Source: Methylobacterium soli
GTDB lineage: Bacteria > Pseudomonadota > Alphaproteobacteria > Rhizobiales > Beijerinckiaceae
Assembly: GCF_008806385.1 (NCBI RefSeq)
Contig: NZ_VZZK01000018.1
Location: 1 to 64,000, forward strand
DNA: 64,000 nt
Reading direction: 5' to 3'
Shown here one piece after another: positions 63,804 to 64,000 of the stretch; position 1 is the first letter of the stretch; every line of letters starts with the position of its first letter. The position numbers were made by a program, and so were the translations under genes. Under the pieces are notes generated by a model. It did not search any database, was not told where the DNA came from, and was given only the letters and a program-made list of their open reading frames with translations.

Positions 63804-64000
63804 TCCCGGGCGGCAAATCCTGCGCCAGGGTCGAGGCCTTGGACAAAGCGGCGCGGGGCCGCGCAGGAGAGGGCTGGCGCGGTCGGCGGTTTCGTGTATG
63901 GTCCGCGCGGCCTCGACCCGGCAACGGGCGGGGCTTGAACCGCTTGGGGGTAGACCCTGCTGGACGACATCCCGGCAGCGGCCAAGGCCCGAGCACGCGC

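Noticed and set aside
63898..64000. A short frame open to the right edge of the window
   Set aside because: Only about 34 codons with several possible frames and no recognisable start of a protein. Not enough sequence to call.
1..64000. tRNA, rRNA, CRISPR arrays, transposases, integrases and prophage genes
   Set aside because: None was recognised on reading both strands. Short repeats found are tandem minisatellites, not CRISPR, since units adjoin with no spacers.

Overview
The window is a GC-rich (about 70 percent or more), densely coded stretch of chromosome from an alphaproteobacterium. Gene content points to Methylobacteriaceae (Methylobacterium or a close relative): a transaldolase/phosphoglucose isomerase fusion, a NasS-NasT controlled nitrate assimilation cluster, class I lysyl-tRNA synthetase, a double-length dCTP deaminase, LolA/FtsK neighbours and very long spurious open frames opposite real genes. 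The genus is inferred from overall style and was not tested by any search. No rRNA, tRNA, CRISPR array, prophage or insertion sequence was seen.

Layout. 1-9.1 kb: solute-binding proteins of three transporter types (LivK-like, TRAP DctP-like, family 3), a small tyrosine phosphatase, a class II photolyase, a Sco1-type copper chaperone and a membrane glycosyltransferase whose N-terminal part is in another frame. 8.7-9.5 kb: an overlapping nucleotidyltransferase/HEPN pair (MntA-HepT type toxin-antitoxin). 9.7-14 kb: class I LysRS, a short-chain dehydrogenase, a DUF1328 membrane peptide and a ClC exchanger.

14.2-25.4 kb is the most informative block: a leftward nitrate/nitrite assimilation operon (FAD oxidoreductase, nirA, an Fe-S/FAD reductase, nasA, cysG), with nasT-nasS just upstream. 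The operon leader can be read base by base: a sigma-54 -24/-12 box, a predicted start about 2 nt before an ANTAR-type hairpin with loop AATGGC, a second hairpin that sequesters one arm of an intrinsic terminator, and a T6 terminator before the first ATG. Nitrate sensing by NasS, release of NasT and antitermination follow from known systems.

26.5-35.6 kb: a carbohydrate cluster (GH15 enzyme, transketolase, Tal-Pgi fusion, 6-phosphogluconate dehydrogenase, 6-phosphogluconolactonase) with structured, repeat-bearing intergenic spacers. 36-47 kb: dCTP deaminase, a minisatellite-bearing membrane protein, ApaG, ArgE, SpeG, a secreted protein with three YGSPEYRRL repeats, Hsp33, ArgF and ArgD, a RidA-like protein, a glycerophosphodiesterase and a HigB-HigA module with a palindromic operator. 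47.7-64 kb: a FemAB-like acyltransferase, M20 amidohydrolase, glutathione peroxidase, CDF transporter, HIT protein, PilZ protein, glutamine-dependent NAD synthetase, an FtsK-type translocase without visible membrane segments, LolA-like protein, PlsC, exonuclease III and an APC permease.

The best leads for new biology are the nitrite-reductase electron-donor architecture, a candidate antisense-strand sRNA at 3.3 kb, the membrane-free FtsK, the YGSPEYRRL repeat protein and a four-copy palindromic 17-bp array upstream of the HIT gene. No wholly novel multi-gene system could be demonstrated from the sequence alone.
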